Part shown: positions 1-7,476 of the stretch, in pieces
How the letters are laid out: every line of letters begins with the position of its first letter
Numbering within the stretch: position 1 is the first letter of the stretch
Source: Bacillota bacterium
GTDB lineage: Bacteria; Bacillota; Clostridia; Acetivibrionales; DTU013
Assembly (NCBI GenBank): GCA_023411715.1
Contig: JAEYOM010000185.1
Span: 1-27,425, forward strand
Reading direction: 5' to 3'
Length of the DNA stretch: 27,425 nucleotides
Program-made: the position numbers and the translations under genes
Notes under the pieces: model-generated
Databases searched by the model: none
Told to the model about the DNA's origin: nothing
Seen by the model: the letters and a program-made list of their open reading frames with translations, nothing else

Positions 1-320
1 CATAGAAGATGATCATCCTTTGTTGTATATTTGTCTTGAGAAACTATATATTAACAGGATTTCATCTTCTTTTCTATTGTTTTACCTTTTTATTCCATTA
101 ATTTCCCTACAGTAACTTTACGCTAACGAATCAGACAAATATAGGTTCTCGTTTTTTTGATATTGCTTGATTTGAATATTGCTTGATTTGAATATTGCTT
201 GATTTGAATTTTGCTTCATAATCGTATCATAGATCAGTAAAAAAATGGGTACATTTAATCTATCCCTTAACGCCTAATCATAAGAATTACCGGATAGGAA
301 AATACTACGGATAAAATTCG
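1..320. other. AT-rich gene-free upstream region
   Basis: No convincing coding region is seen in these 320 bases. The stretch is strongly AT-rich and its only clear structure is the 16-bp tandem repeat at 162-216. No good -35/-10 pair could be picked for the gene starting at 321, although a promoter for it must lie here or in the repeat. Confidence 0.6.
162..216. repeat. 16-bp tandem repeat, about 3.4 copies
   Basis: The unit ATTGCTTGATTTGAAT occurs three times in perfect tandem (162-177, 178-193, 194-209), followed by a partial, one-mismatch copy TTTGCTT (210-216). It lies about 105 bases upstream of the lipid kinase start at 321. Copy identity suggests recent slippage or a maintained protein-binding array; the sequence does not decide between these. 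Confidence 0.9.
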
Positions 321-1298
321 ATGCTAAGCAGAAACAATAATACTATGAATAAACAAGTGTATCCTCGAAATATAAGAAAGCGTGTCAAGCTGATATTCAA
401 CCCTGTTTCCGGTGCAAATCGGGAATCGCCGCTGCAGCTCATGAATGTAATTAAAGAATTGCAAGCCCGGCATTTTGTGACCGAACCGTACCTCACCGAA
501 CCTGATTCGGATCTGGAAAGCGTAGTGCAGGATGCCGTCGTACATGGGTTCCGCACGTTTGCAGTCTGCGGAGGAGACGGTACGGTATCTGCCGTGGCTA
601 GAGCAATGAAGGGTTTGAACGCCACCCTCGGTATCATCCCAACGGGTACGCAGAATAATGTGGCGCTTGGTCTGGGTATCCCAACCGATATTCCGTCTGC
701 GATCGACATACTTCGAACAGGAAGGCGCCATAAAGTGGATATGGGTATAGCATCATGCAACGGCAAAAGTATGCCGTTTCTTGAAATTTGCTCAATAGGG
801 CTCTTTTCAGCACTTTTCGAATCCGGAGACGATATCCAGCATGGAAATATTTCACGTATCGGAGATTTCCTGGCAACTCTGACTGCCTCTCCCACATCTG
901 AAATGAATATAGTAATGGAGGGTGAAAAAGAAATCAGGAACACAGGTCATGTGGTGCTGGTCTCGAATATGCCTTATGTCGGCCGCCATTTTCAGGTCGG
1001 TACGCCGGATTGTTTCAAGGATGGCTTATTTGATGTGCTTTTCTGCTCCGACATTTCAAAACTTGATCTGCTTATAGGATATATGCTGAAAGTACCGGGA
1101 ATGAATATTGAAAACGACTCGAGAATCAGAAGTTATCATGTGAGTAAAATAGATATCGAAACACATCCCGCAATGGCTGTTATGGCAGATGGGATCCTGC
1201 TCGGAGAAGGTCTGGTAAAGATCGAAATGCAGAGGCAGGCTCTGGCGGTGATATTACCCCCTGCAACCAAGGGAACAGGTGAAAACCATGGAAAATAG
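321..1298 (+). CDS. Diacylglycerol kinase / YegS-like lipid kinase
   Basis: This 325-residue protein belongs to the DAGK catalytic (DAGKc) family, which phosphorylates diacylglycerol or related lipids with ATP at the inner face of the membrane. An opening Rossmann-like strand (VKLIFNPVSG, about residues 22-31) leads to the nucleotide motif GGDGT at 84-88 and the family signature PTGTQNNVALGLGIP at 107-121. The C-terminal half is the beta-sandwich typical of the family, and the length is normal. There is no signal peptide. The start is uncertain: ATG 321 has only a weak upstream ACGGAT, and the in-frame ATG at 345 is no better. The 3' end overlaps the PAP2 phosphatase by 11 bases, so the two are probably co-translated and act on the same lipid pool, one adding and one removing phosphate. 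The exact lipid substrate cannot be read from sequence. Confidence 0.85.
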   Translation: MLSRNNNTMNKQVYPRNIRKRVKLIFNPVSGANRESPLQLMNVIKELQARHFVTEPYLTEPDSDLESVVQDAVVHGFRTFAVCGGDGTVSAVARAMKGLNATLGIIPTGTQNNVALGLGIPTDIPSAIDILRTGRRHKVDMGIASCNGKSMPFLEICSIGLFSALFESGDDIQHGNISRIGDFLATLTASPTSEMNIVMEGEKEIRNTGHVVLVSNMPYVGRHFQVGTPDCFKDGLFDVLFCSDISKLDLLIGYMLKVPGMNIENDSRIRSYHVSKIDIETHPAMAVMADGILLGEGLVKIEMQRQALAVILPPATKGTGENHGK

Positions 1299-2073
1299 AG
1301 ATAAAGAACAAAACGGTAAAATGAGGAGCAGACCTGTACATAAAATCCGTGCCAAATGTATCAGGGTTGCCGACTGGTTCAGGAATGTAAATATTGTTTA
1401 CTTGATAATCGGCCTTGGCATTTTGCTGGCAGTTGCTTTGATCTTTATGCCCGGCTATCTGTGGGAGTATTTCTGGATACGAATAAAGGCGCAAAAATAT
1501 TTATCCTCTCTTGTACTGATCTTCTGCCTGATCGCCGTCTCGCTTGTATGGAAAGCCGGTCAACGAATCGACGTATGGGCTTTCAAGGCTTTTAACCTGC
1601 ACGGGCCGCATACACGCTGGCTTGATTGGACAATGCTCGGCATTACTCAGATCGGAAGCGGGTTTTTTGCCATGGCGATCGCGGTTGCTTTCTTTCTGAA
1701 GGTCAATCATCTGCTCGCCTATGAGATCGTGCTGGGGAGTTTGTCGTTATGGCTCATGGTAGAGCTCATGAAAGCTCTCATATGCCGGGCGCGCCCCTAT
1801 ATAAAACTGGCGGATACGCGTATCGTAGGTACAAGAGCCGGCGGGCATTCATTCCCAAGCGGGCATACCAGCCAGATTTTTTTCCTGGCCGCATTGATCT
1901 CACATTATTATCAATTTGCTCTTTCGGGTTGGCTGATACTGTATGGCGTCGCTTTGCTGGTAGGCATAACACGCATTTACGTCGGAATGCACTACCCGCG
2001 CGATGTGATGGGCGGCGCGGCTCTGGGGACTGCCTGGGGACTTTTCGGCGTGATTGTGAATAGTTACATCTAA
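1288..2073 (+). CDS. PAP2-family membrane phosphatase
   Basis: This is a 261-residue integral membrane protein of the PAP2 / type 2 phosphatidic acid phosphatase family, which removes phosphate from phosphatidate, undecaprenyl diphosphate or similar lipids on the outer membrane face. All three catalytic motifs are present in order: KALICRARP (K162-P170), PSGH (190-193) and R229-x5-H235-x3-D239. Several hydrophobic spans surround them. The start is put at ATG 1288 because AGGTG (1277-1281) sits six bases upstream; GTG 1279 in the same frame is the alternative. It overlaps the lipid kinase gene, which supports a linked role in phosphatidate/diacylglycerol or undecaprenyl-lipid recycling. Family is certain; the substrate is inferred only loosely. 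Confidence 0.87.
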   Translation: MENRDKEQNGKMRSRPVHKIRAKCIRVADWFRNVNIVYLIIGLGILLAVALIFMPGYLWEYFWIRIKAQKYLSSLVLIFCLIAVSLVWKAGQRIDVWAFKAFNLHGPHTRWLDWTMLGITQIGSGFFAMAIAVAFFLKVNHLLAYEIVLGSLSLWLMVELMKALICRARPYIKLADTRIVGTRAGGHSFPSGHTSQIFFLAALISHYYQFALSGWLILYGVALLVGITRIYVGMHYPRDVMGGAALGTAWGLFGVIVNSYI

Positions 2074-2140
2074 TATTATAGAGTCAATAAAAATCACCTG
2101 CTGGCCGTAACAATAATAGTGAATAATGAAATATGTAAAT

Positions 2141-2169
2141 GTGCTGCCGGGTAATTATCCCGGCAACAC
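2141..2169. terminator. Likely bidirectional terminator between convergent genes
   Basis: GTGCTGCCGGG (2141-2151) pairs with CCCGGCAACAC (2159-2169), an 11-bp stem with one mismatch and a 7-base loop. It lies between the + strand PAP2 gene and the convergent - strand small gene. Neither side has a clean T-tract, so termination efficiency is uncertain. Confidence 0.5.
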
Positions 2170-2181
2170 TTGGATATTCTC

Positions 2182-2487
2182 CTAGATAAAGAAGAATGGG
2201 AAAAATGGACTAAAAAACGGGTTGAAAAACGGTCTAATAAACGGGAACCCAAAAAAGAACGGCCTGCGCCCAAAAAATACAGGGTCTCTATATGCCATCG
2301 GATCCATACCGGATATCGTATCTCTTGCGGCGTCAGGGCCGTACCCATATCCTCCGTAGGATGGGTAAGCCTGACGCATTCCATAATCTGAAACGTTCGG
2401 GTATCCGGGATATCCATATGCAGCAGGGTACATTCCCGAAGGGCCGCTTATTGACTGTGTATCAGCAAAGATTTCATTCTGATCCAA
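2182..2487 (-). CDS. Small Gly/Tyr/Pro protein with Phe-Pro tail
   Basis: I do not recognise a family. The 101-residue protein has three parts: a polar N-terminus (about 1-20), a Gly/Tyr/Pro-rich stretch (about 21-60) and an extreme C-terminus (about 70-101) built almost only of Phe, Pro, Arg and Gly with repeated FF pairs (PFFNPFFSPFFPFFFI). The start is TTG at 2487, well supported by GAGGAGG centred about eight bases upstream and by the absence of a better start. There is no signal peptide or clear transmembrane helix. Low-complexity Gly/Tyr and Phe/Pro proteins occur among spore coat and exosporium proteins of Firmicutes, so a structural spore role is possible, but this is inference. It stands alone on the - strand, convergent with the lipid-gene pair. 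Confidence 0.65.
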   Translation of the reverse strand: MDQNEIFADTQSISGPSGMYPAAYGYPGYPNVSDYGMRQAYPSYGGYGYGPDAARDTISGMDPMAYRDPVFFGRRPFFFGFPFIRPFFNPFFSPFFPFFFI

Positions 2488-2632
2488 TTTAAACCCTCCT
2501 CATATTAACTAAAATACACTATTATATTATGTTCAGGTTTATGTTTTAGTTACCACTTTTCTTCTATTATGTTAACTAATTAATGGTCAGATCCGTCAAT
2601 TTATTCAAATTACTTGCCTATGCACGCATTAA

Positions 2633-2962
2633 CTATAGGCTCTTTTCAAGTGTTTCATATATGTTATTATAAATTCTTATCATAAGCTGATCCATATTTT
2701 TTGCAGCATTCATATATTTGCTCGCCTCCGGTATCCTTGACAAGTCTTTGAATTTTGCGTTTAGCTGCATAACTCTTGACTCAAATTCTCTATTCGGTAA
2801 TTTTGCCGAATATAATTGTTTTTGACCAAGGTTAAATTCATCAATTTCCCTTTTCAGATCCGGCATTTTGGAAACAGCAGCCTTAGCCTGCTTCAGTCCC
2901 GAAAATTCAGGACTTGATTTTATTGCTTCCGCGAGTTTTGGCAAAATATCATTTATGCTCAT
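2633..2962 (-). CDS. YlbF/YmcA-family protein
   Basis: This is a 109-residue, almost entirely helical, charged protein resembling the Com_YlbF family (Bacillus YlbF, YmcA, YheA). Visible hallmarks are an N-terminal amphipathic helix (INDILPKLAEAIKSSPEF), a long heptad-like central region with KREIDEFN and a C-terminal helix. In Bacillus, YlbF and YmcA work in a complex with YaaT that affects RNase Y-dependent mRNA processing, competence and sporulation; whether this paralogue does the same is unknown. The start is ATG 2962 with GAGGTG eight bases upstream. No signal or membrane segments are seen. Neighbours give no functional clue. Confidence 0.7.
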   Translation of the reverse strand: MSINDILPKLAEAIKSSPEFSGLKQAKAAVSKMPDLKREIDEFNLGQKQLYSAKLPNREFESRVMQLNAKFKDLSRIPEASKYMNAAKNMDQLMIRIYNNIYETLEKSL

Positions 2963-3060
2963 ATTTTTACACCTCAGGGTATCTCCATAATATCAAAAGC
3001 GAAGTTTTTATTATATTTCAAGTATATGTGCGGCAGAGCAATAGTGTTACTTTATGTATA

Positions 3061-3573
3061 CTAATAAAATTTTATCGGGCAGGCCTGCATACAGTAATTT
3101 TTCAGCATATATTTACCCCTGAGAATACCAAACTGAACGATGTGACCAGTTAGTTCATTTTCCAGCGCCAGTTTGCCGATACCGGCAATCGCCGGTAAAA
3201 AAGCATCCAGGGCATACACTTTTATCCTATAGGTGTGGAGCTGCCCTATAGGAGGTAAAGGTCCCCCGTAGCCAAGTCTTCCGAAATCGTTTATTCCCTG
3301 CAGTGCGCCGCCCAGAGAGTATACTATCGCTTCGTTTGGAATACCTTCCGGTATTATAGAAATTTCCGCTGGTATGTTCCAGATCAGCCAGTGCGTAAAA
3401 ACCCCCATCGGAGCATCGGGATCATCCATTATTATTGCAATCGACTTTACGTTGCCGGAAGTATTTCCGATAATCAACGGAGGTGAGATGTTAAGACCCT
3501 GGCCGGTAAATCTGACGGGAATGAATCCATTGTCCGCAAATGCAGGACTGATCACTTCGAGATTATTCGGCAT
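3061..3573 (-). CDS. PEBP family protein (YbhB/YbcL type)
   Basis: The 170-residue protein is a phosphatidylethanolamine-binding-protein-like fold of the bacterial YbhB/YbcL subfamily. Signature pieces are DDPDAP at 50-55, THWLIWNIP at 60-68, and GYGGPLPPIGQLHTYRIKVYAL, which correspond to the anion-binding pocket of PEBP proteins. Length is normal for the bacterial members and there is no signal peptide. The start is ATG 3573 with AGAAGG about seven bases upstream. The biological role of these bacterial proteins is not settled; they are often described as putative kinase or protease inhibitors by analogy with eukaryotic PEBP. It appears to be a single-gene unit. Confidence 0.88.
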   Translation of the reverse strand: MPNNLEVISPAFADNGFIPVRFTGQGLNISPPLIIGNTSGNVKSIAIIMDDPDAPMGVFTHWLIWNIPAEISIIPEGIPNEAIVYSLGGALQGINDFGRLGYGGPLPPIGQLHTYRIKVYALDAFLPAIAGIGKLALENELTGHIVQFGILRGKYMLKNYCMQACPIKFY

Positions 3574-3706
3574 TATATCAGCCTTCTTTAATCGTACAGT
3601 CTACATAAATCATTATACTCAGAAAAATGAATCAGGTTACCCTAATAGTAAATAAAAATTAGGTCGGAAACGCATTATATCATGGTATTGGCACGGCCAG
3701 TAAATA

Positions 3707-5074
3707 TTACACGTCCATATATTTCCATCTGCCCTTGTTCATCCTGATAAGATACATGGCCGATCTCGAGCTGAAGTCGAAGAATATGCCTATCATAACT
3801 GCAGTCAAGCCTATTGCGAACCATTTTATAAGCAGGAAAGACAAAATGACCCTGAAAGTCCACAGGCCGACAAAGGAAGTGACCATAACATACTTAATGT
3901 CCCCCGCGGCCTTCAATGTCGCCGAGCATAGATTGAGTATCGCCAGCAGTGGCTCTATCAGCCCGAAAGTACAGACTATTCCGACCGACTCCTTAATAAC
4001 AAGCGGGTCTTCCGAATACCAGCCTGCAAGATATTTCGCGAAAATAACCATGAGTATTCCGATAACGAACCCTACAGCCATGGTTATCTTCAAGCCTTCA
4101 TAGGCATACGTCTCCGCCTTTTCGTAATCCTTTTCGCCAAGGCTCTGACCTACAAGCGTTGTATTGGCTATGGCAAATCCGAATATGGGGAAGAACGCCA
4201 GCGCATTTATGTTGATCCCGATCTGGTATGCCGCCATTGAAACCGTCCCCAATGTTACGATTATGATTTGAAGTATAAGAAAACCGCCCTGCATGACCGC
4301 TTGCTCTATGAAGCCCGGAACCCCTATATTTATTATTCTCTTCATCATATCCGGCCTGAGCGCGTAATCTTCCTTAAGACTCATATTCAGCTTGAGCCCC
4401 TTGAAGTTATACAAAACCAGAATCCTGACAGTGACGCCTATGATCCTCGAGATCGTAACCGCTATGGCCGAGCCTGCAATGCCTAAAGCCGGTATATGGA
4501 GCGCCGGGTCTCCAAATATCAGTAATGTGTTCAGTACGATGTTCAGAATGTTGACTCCGCCTGTTATATACATAGGCGTTTTTGTATCCCCGGCTCCCCT
4601 CATGGCTCCCGAAACTATTATGTCAAGCACGAGAAAAGGCAGATTTATCAGCACAATATTGAAATAATCGATCCCTGCGTTGAAAACATCCTTTTCGGCT
4701 CCGCCGAAAAACAAGCTCAGGATATTCACGGAAAACAGCCTGCCAAAAACCGTCAGCAGTACCCCGACAACGATCGCCATATATCCTGACTGTACCAATG
4801 CCCTCTTTGCCTCTTCCTTGTTGCCTTCGCCGGTGACCCTGGCTATGACGACCGTCGTGCCGATCGACAAGCCTGAAAAAATCGTTTGCATGAACCCCAT
4901 GAGCATATTTATCATGCCTATGGCTGCAACCGCATATGTACCTATCCTGCCCATGTATATTGTTGAAACCATTCCGACCGTCATCTCGAGTATCTGCTCT
5001 GTGATCGACGGCCAGGCCAGTGAAATAATCTCCCTATCAGCTTTTGTGTTCAGCTGAAACCATTTTCTTTTCAT
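3707..5074 (-). CDS. MATE-family multidrug/cation exporter
   Basis: At 455 residues with about 12 hydrophobic helices, this fits the MATE (NorM/DinF-like) family, which exports drugs or metabolites in exchange for Na+ or H+. Two homologous halves are visible. The first begins with EIISLAWPSITEQILEMTVGMVSTIYMGRIG and the second with a similar INIGVPGFIEQAVMQGGF segment near the middle. The C-terminal residues NKGRWKYMDV form a short cytoplasmic tail. The start is ATG 5074 with only a weak GGGG upstream. It lies downstream of, and on the same strand as, the nif operon, but a terminator at 5195-5228 and about 290 bases separate them, so it is probably independent unless that structure is a regulated leader. 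The substrate is unknown. Confidence 0.9.
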   Translation of the reverse strand: MKRKWFQLNTKADREIISLAWPSITEQILEMTVGMVSTIYMGRIGTYAVAAIGMINMLMGFMQTIFSGLSIGTTVVIARVTGEGNKEEAKRALVQSGYMAIVVGVLLTVFGRLFSVNILSLFFGGAEKDVFNAGIDYFNIVLINLPFLVLDIIVSGAMRGAGDTKTPMYITGGVNILNIVLNTLLIFGDPALHIPALGIAGSAIAVTISRIIGVTVRILVLYNFKGLKLNMSLKEDYALRPDMMKRIINIGVPGFIEQAVMQGGFLILQIIIVTLGTVSMAAYQIGININALAFFPIFGFAIANTTLVGQSLGEKDYEKAETYAYEGLKITMAVGFVIGILMVIFAKYLAGWYSEDPLVIKESVGIVCTFGLIEPLLAILNLCSATLKAAGDIKYVMVTSFVGLWTFRVILSFLLIKWFAIGLTAVMIGIFFDFSSRSAMYLIRMNKGRWKYMDV

Positions 5075-5194
5075 TGTTTACCCCGTTGGTACAGACCTGT
5101 TTTACATAATGAAAACTATTATAACTCAAATAAATTCATCTGGCGACAATAAATTGATCGAAATTAACCTATCTATTTACTAAAGCCGCCTCTA

Positions 5195-5228
5195 AACGAA
5201 AGCCCCCCGACTATACCGTCAGGAGGCT
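5195..5228 (-). terminator. Intrinsic terminator downstream of nifV-alpha
   Basis: On the - strand, AGCCTCCTGAC pairs with GTCGGGGGGCT (5218-5228 with 5201-5211; 11 pairs including G-U) around a 6-base loop and is followed by TTCGTTT. It is the best end point for the nif transcript, about 140 bases after the nifV-alpha stop. Because it also lies in front of the MATE start at 5074, it could instead act as a leader terminator for that gene. Confidence 0.65.
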
Positions 5229-5307
5229 CTGATATACATAATAAATTCGACGACACGTCGTGCACCGGCGAAAAATATGAGTCTGTTTTTTGATCAGAGA
5301 CCATTTC

Positions 5308-5328
5308 TGCTGCCCCGTTCGGGCAGCA
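5308..5328 (-). other. GC-rich stem-loop after nifV-alpha
   Basis: TGCTGCCC (5308-5315) pairs perfectly with GGGCAGCA (5321-5328) around a 5-base loop, 40 bases downstream of the nifV-alpha stop. No T-tract follows on either strand, so it is better read as an RNA 3'-end stabilising hairpin or part of a structured leader than as a terminator. Confidence 0.55.
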
Positions 5329-5367
5329 TTTGTCGAGATGTGATAATACAGCTGTTCAAAATATAAA

Positions 5368-6174
5368 TTATAGCGCTCCCTGCAGTTCATTGAAAGTCTG
5401 CATTTCCACAGCGCGAATCTGCTTCCTGCTCATGGCGAATTGAAATATGGACTCGCAGGCATTTACGAAATCATGCAGGTTGCAGTTTCCGGCTCTTTCA
5501 CCTATGCCGAACAGCGTACAATCGATTAAGTCAGCCCCCGCCTTTGCCCCGATGATGGAATTCGCAACTGCCATACCAAGATCATTATGTATGTGCAGTT
5601 CTACATTAATATCAGAGTAGTCCCTGATAGTTTTTATCAGTTCCCTGGTCCTGTTCGGCGTCAGTACCCCGACAGTATCCGCGACACGTATGACGTCGAC
5701 GCCGGCGTTTTTTAATTCCTTTATCAGACTTAATAAAAAGCCGATATCCGACCGCGAAGCGTCCTCAAGGCCTACCGTCACTGCTACGCCTTGTTTTTTT
5801 GCCGCTTCCACGCATTCCAGGACACTTTTTACTACCCAGACCTTATTCTTTTTGAGCTTGCTGTAAATCTGCACATAGGAAACAGGAGCGCCTATATGGA
5901 TGATATCCGGACGGCATGCGATGGAACGCTTTACATCATTAACGTTCATGCGGCTCCATACGGATATCTTAGCCTGCTTCCTGTTTTCCAGTATACGGCA
6001 TATCCCCGCCTCCTCAGCTTCACTGAGTACAGGTATCCCCGCCTCTATTTCATATACTCCGATATCATCCAGAAGCCCGGCTATCTTTACTTTGTCCTCA
6101 ATGCGCAAGGCGATGCCGGGGCTTTGTTCACCATCCCTCAAAGTTGTATCAACAATATGCTTGACTGCCTTCAC
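5368..6174 (-). CDS. nifV-alpha: Homocitrate synthase alpha subunit (NifV-alpha)
   Basis: This 268-residue half of a split homocitrate synthase condenses 2-oxoglutarate with acetyl-CoA to give homocitrate, the organic ligand of FeMo-cofactor. It carries the catalytic HMGL-like TIM barrel: DTTLRDGEQ at 9-17 (metal and keto-acid binding), the metal-ligand HIH at 194-196 within ELHIHNDLGMAVAN, and GIGERAGN at 223-230. The C-terminal regulatory/dimerisation region of single-chain NifV is missing here and is found in the omega subunit encoded just upstream. The start is GTG 6174 with GGGGGTGG about seven bases upstream; the gene overlaps nifV-omega by 26 bases, which argues for translational coupling and a fixed subunit ratio. 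The same alpha/omega split is known from Clostridium pasteurianum. It is the last gene of the nif operon. Confidence 0.9.
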   Translation of the reverse strand: MKAVKHIVDTTLRDGEQSPGIALRIEDKVKIAGLLDDIGVYEIEAGIPVLSEAEEAGICRILENRKQAKISVWSRMNVNDVKRSIACRPDIIHIGAPVSYVQIYSKLKKNKVWVVKSVLECVEAAKKQGVAVTVGLEDASRSDIGFLLSLIKELKNAGVDVIRVADTVGVLTPNRTRELIKTIRDYSDINVELHIHNDLGMAVANSIIGAKAGADLIDCTLFGIGERAGNCNLHDFVNACESIFQFAMSRKQIRAVEMQTFNELQGAL

Positions 6175-7129
6175 CCTTCACCACCCCCGTGACCAGCCGG
6201 ATGAACTCCTTGTCGTTCAGGCTTTTACGCTCCTGCGTGCAGACGTTTTTTGACAACTGAAGTATTTTATCTATCGCTGAATCGTCAGGTACCGGCAGGT
6301 TCAATTCCTCCAGCTTCATTTTTACAGCTTTTGTTCCCGAATGCTTTCCGATGACAAGCTCCATTTTTCTGCCTACGCTCTCGGGCGGGTAGGCTTCGTA
6401 GGTTGCGGGATTCTTGCAGATGGCGTCCGCATGTATGCCGGCTTCCACCCTGAAAATATTTTTACCGATAATAGGCTTACGATTGCCGACAGGCTTGTTC
6501 ATGAACCTCTCATACAGTTTTGTCAGCCTGGGAAGCAGCGAAAGATCACGATTCGGTTTATGCCTCATAGCCAGCCGCAATGTCATCAATATCTCTTCGG
6601 TGGCGGCATTATTGTTACAACCGGCGAAGCTTGCAGTTATATTCCTGCCGTTATTCTGCACCCAGAGAAGAGCAAGCGCGCTTGCACAGCCGAATGTATT
6701 CTCGGGGCAGAAATGGATATTGGTCCCCGGCAGACAGTTTTGAATCTCCTCCATGAGCTTTTCACAAGGATGGCTCAACAGATCGTCGCATCCCGTGATA
6801 CGTACCTCGTCGTTTCCGGCAAGTGTCCTGAGCTTGATAATCTCTCTGACGTCATTTAGTTGAAACTCGCATATCACGTTATCGTATTTCTGTCCGCCAT
6901 GGCATACATACCGGTAAAATCCCGGATACTTCGGTATTTCATCGCTAAAGCCCACATTCAATATAAATCTGCCGGCGGGCAAAGGCTTCATGCTTTCATA
7001 TACTTCCACGGGCAATTCGATCGCGTCCATGCCTACCGCAAACAATAACTCGCAGAAGAGATGCAGCTCATCTTTCGCCAGAAAGCCATCCTCCAATGCC
7101 ATCAAGGTATTATCGACCAGTTGAAGCAT
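6149..7129 (-). CDS. nifV-omega: Homocitrate synthase omega subunit (NifV-omega)
   Basis: This 326-residue protein is the second chain of the split homocitrate synthase. Its N-terminal two thirds resemble an HMGL TIM barrel in which the catalytic DTTLRDGEQ box is degenerate (LQLVDNTLMALEDGF), so the active site should come from the alpha chain. The C-terminal third keeps the NifV/LeuA-type communication segment: FRVEAGIHADAICKNP, then AYPPESVGRKMELVIGKHSG. The start is ATG 7129, with GGGGGTG just upstream; an in-frame TTG at 7159 has no ribosome binding site. The gene begins 38 bases after the ferredoxin stop and overlaps nifV-alpha by 26 bases. Assignment rests on domain split, order and recalled similarity to the C. 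pasteurianum proteins. Confidence 0.88.
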   Translation of the reverse strand: MLQLVDNTLMALEDGFLAKDELHLFCELLFAVGMDAIELPVEVYESMKPLPAGRFILNVGFSDEIPKYPGFYRYVCHGGQKYDNVICEFQLNDVREIIKLRTLAGNDEVRITGCDDLLSHPCEKLMEEIQNCLPGTNIHFCPENTFGCASALALLWVQNNGRNITASFAGCNNNAATEEILMTLRLAMRHKPNRDLSLLPRLTKLYERFMNKPVGNRKPIIGKNIFRVEAGIHADAICKNPATYEAYPPESVGRKMELVIGKHSGTKAVKMKLEELNLPVPDDSAIDKILQLSKNVCTQERKSLNDKEFIRLVTGVVKGEGSQAYC

Positions 7130-7167
7130 CCTTCCACCCCCTATCACAGCCGGCTGCAACTGTAATT

Positions 7168-7476
7168 CTATAATTTCAGTTCTTCCACCGGAATGCCGTC
7201 AACGATATGCTGTTCGACTATCCTTTCAACGTCGTCCTCCGAAACATTTTTATACCATATGCCTTCAGGATAAACGACAACGATCGGTCCTTTATCACAG
7301 ACGCCGAAGCATCCCGTATTGGTTATCATTACATCCCCGGAGAGACCCATGTCCTCGACCGCTTCTATAAACTTCCGGACAATACCGGTCGAATCCTTTG
7401 AAAAGCATAATCCCTTCTGCTGTCCGTTTATCCGGCAGCTCGTACATACAAAGATATGATGCCTGATGTTAATCAT
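7168..7476 (-). CDS. Thioredoxin-like [2Fe-2S] ferredoxin
   Basis: The 102-residue protein closely resembles the C. pasteurianum [2Fe-2S] ferredoxin of the thioredoxin-fold (Shethna-like) class. It opens HHIFVCTSCR and contains NTGCFGVC and GPIVVVYPEG. Cysteines fall at 11, 14, 24, 56 and 60, exactly the spacing of that protein, where C11, C24, C56 and C60 are the cluster ligands and C14 is the extra cysteine. The C. pasteurianum protein is reported to interact with the nitrogenase MoFe protein. Its place inside the nif operon, overlapping the nifN-B end by 8 bases and using a textbook AAAGGAGG site embedded in that gene's last codons, supports a dedicated nitrogenase or cofactor-assembly role rather than general electron transfer. 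It is a small cytoplasmic protein with no signal peptide. Confidence 0.92.
   Translation of the reverse strand: MINIRHHIFVCTSCRINGQQKGLCFSKDSTGIVRKFIEAVEDMGLSGDVMITNTGCFGVCDKGPIVVVYPEGIWYKNVSEDDVERIVEQHIVDGIPVEELKL

Noticed and set aside
162..216. Possible CRISPR array
   Set aside because: The units are directly adjacent with no spacers.
2170..2391. Lys/Arg/Glu-rich + strand frame (WEKWTKKRVEKRSNKREPKK) opposite the Phe-Pro protein
   Set aside because: The opposite strand has a GAGGAGG site and a more coherent composition; this frame has no ribosome site. The charged composition is the complement of the Phe/Pro tail.
5241..5300. CGACGACACGTCGTG near-palindrome as an operator
   Set aside because: Only a five-base stem with a two-base centre; likely chance in a GC-rich patch.
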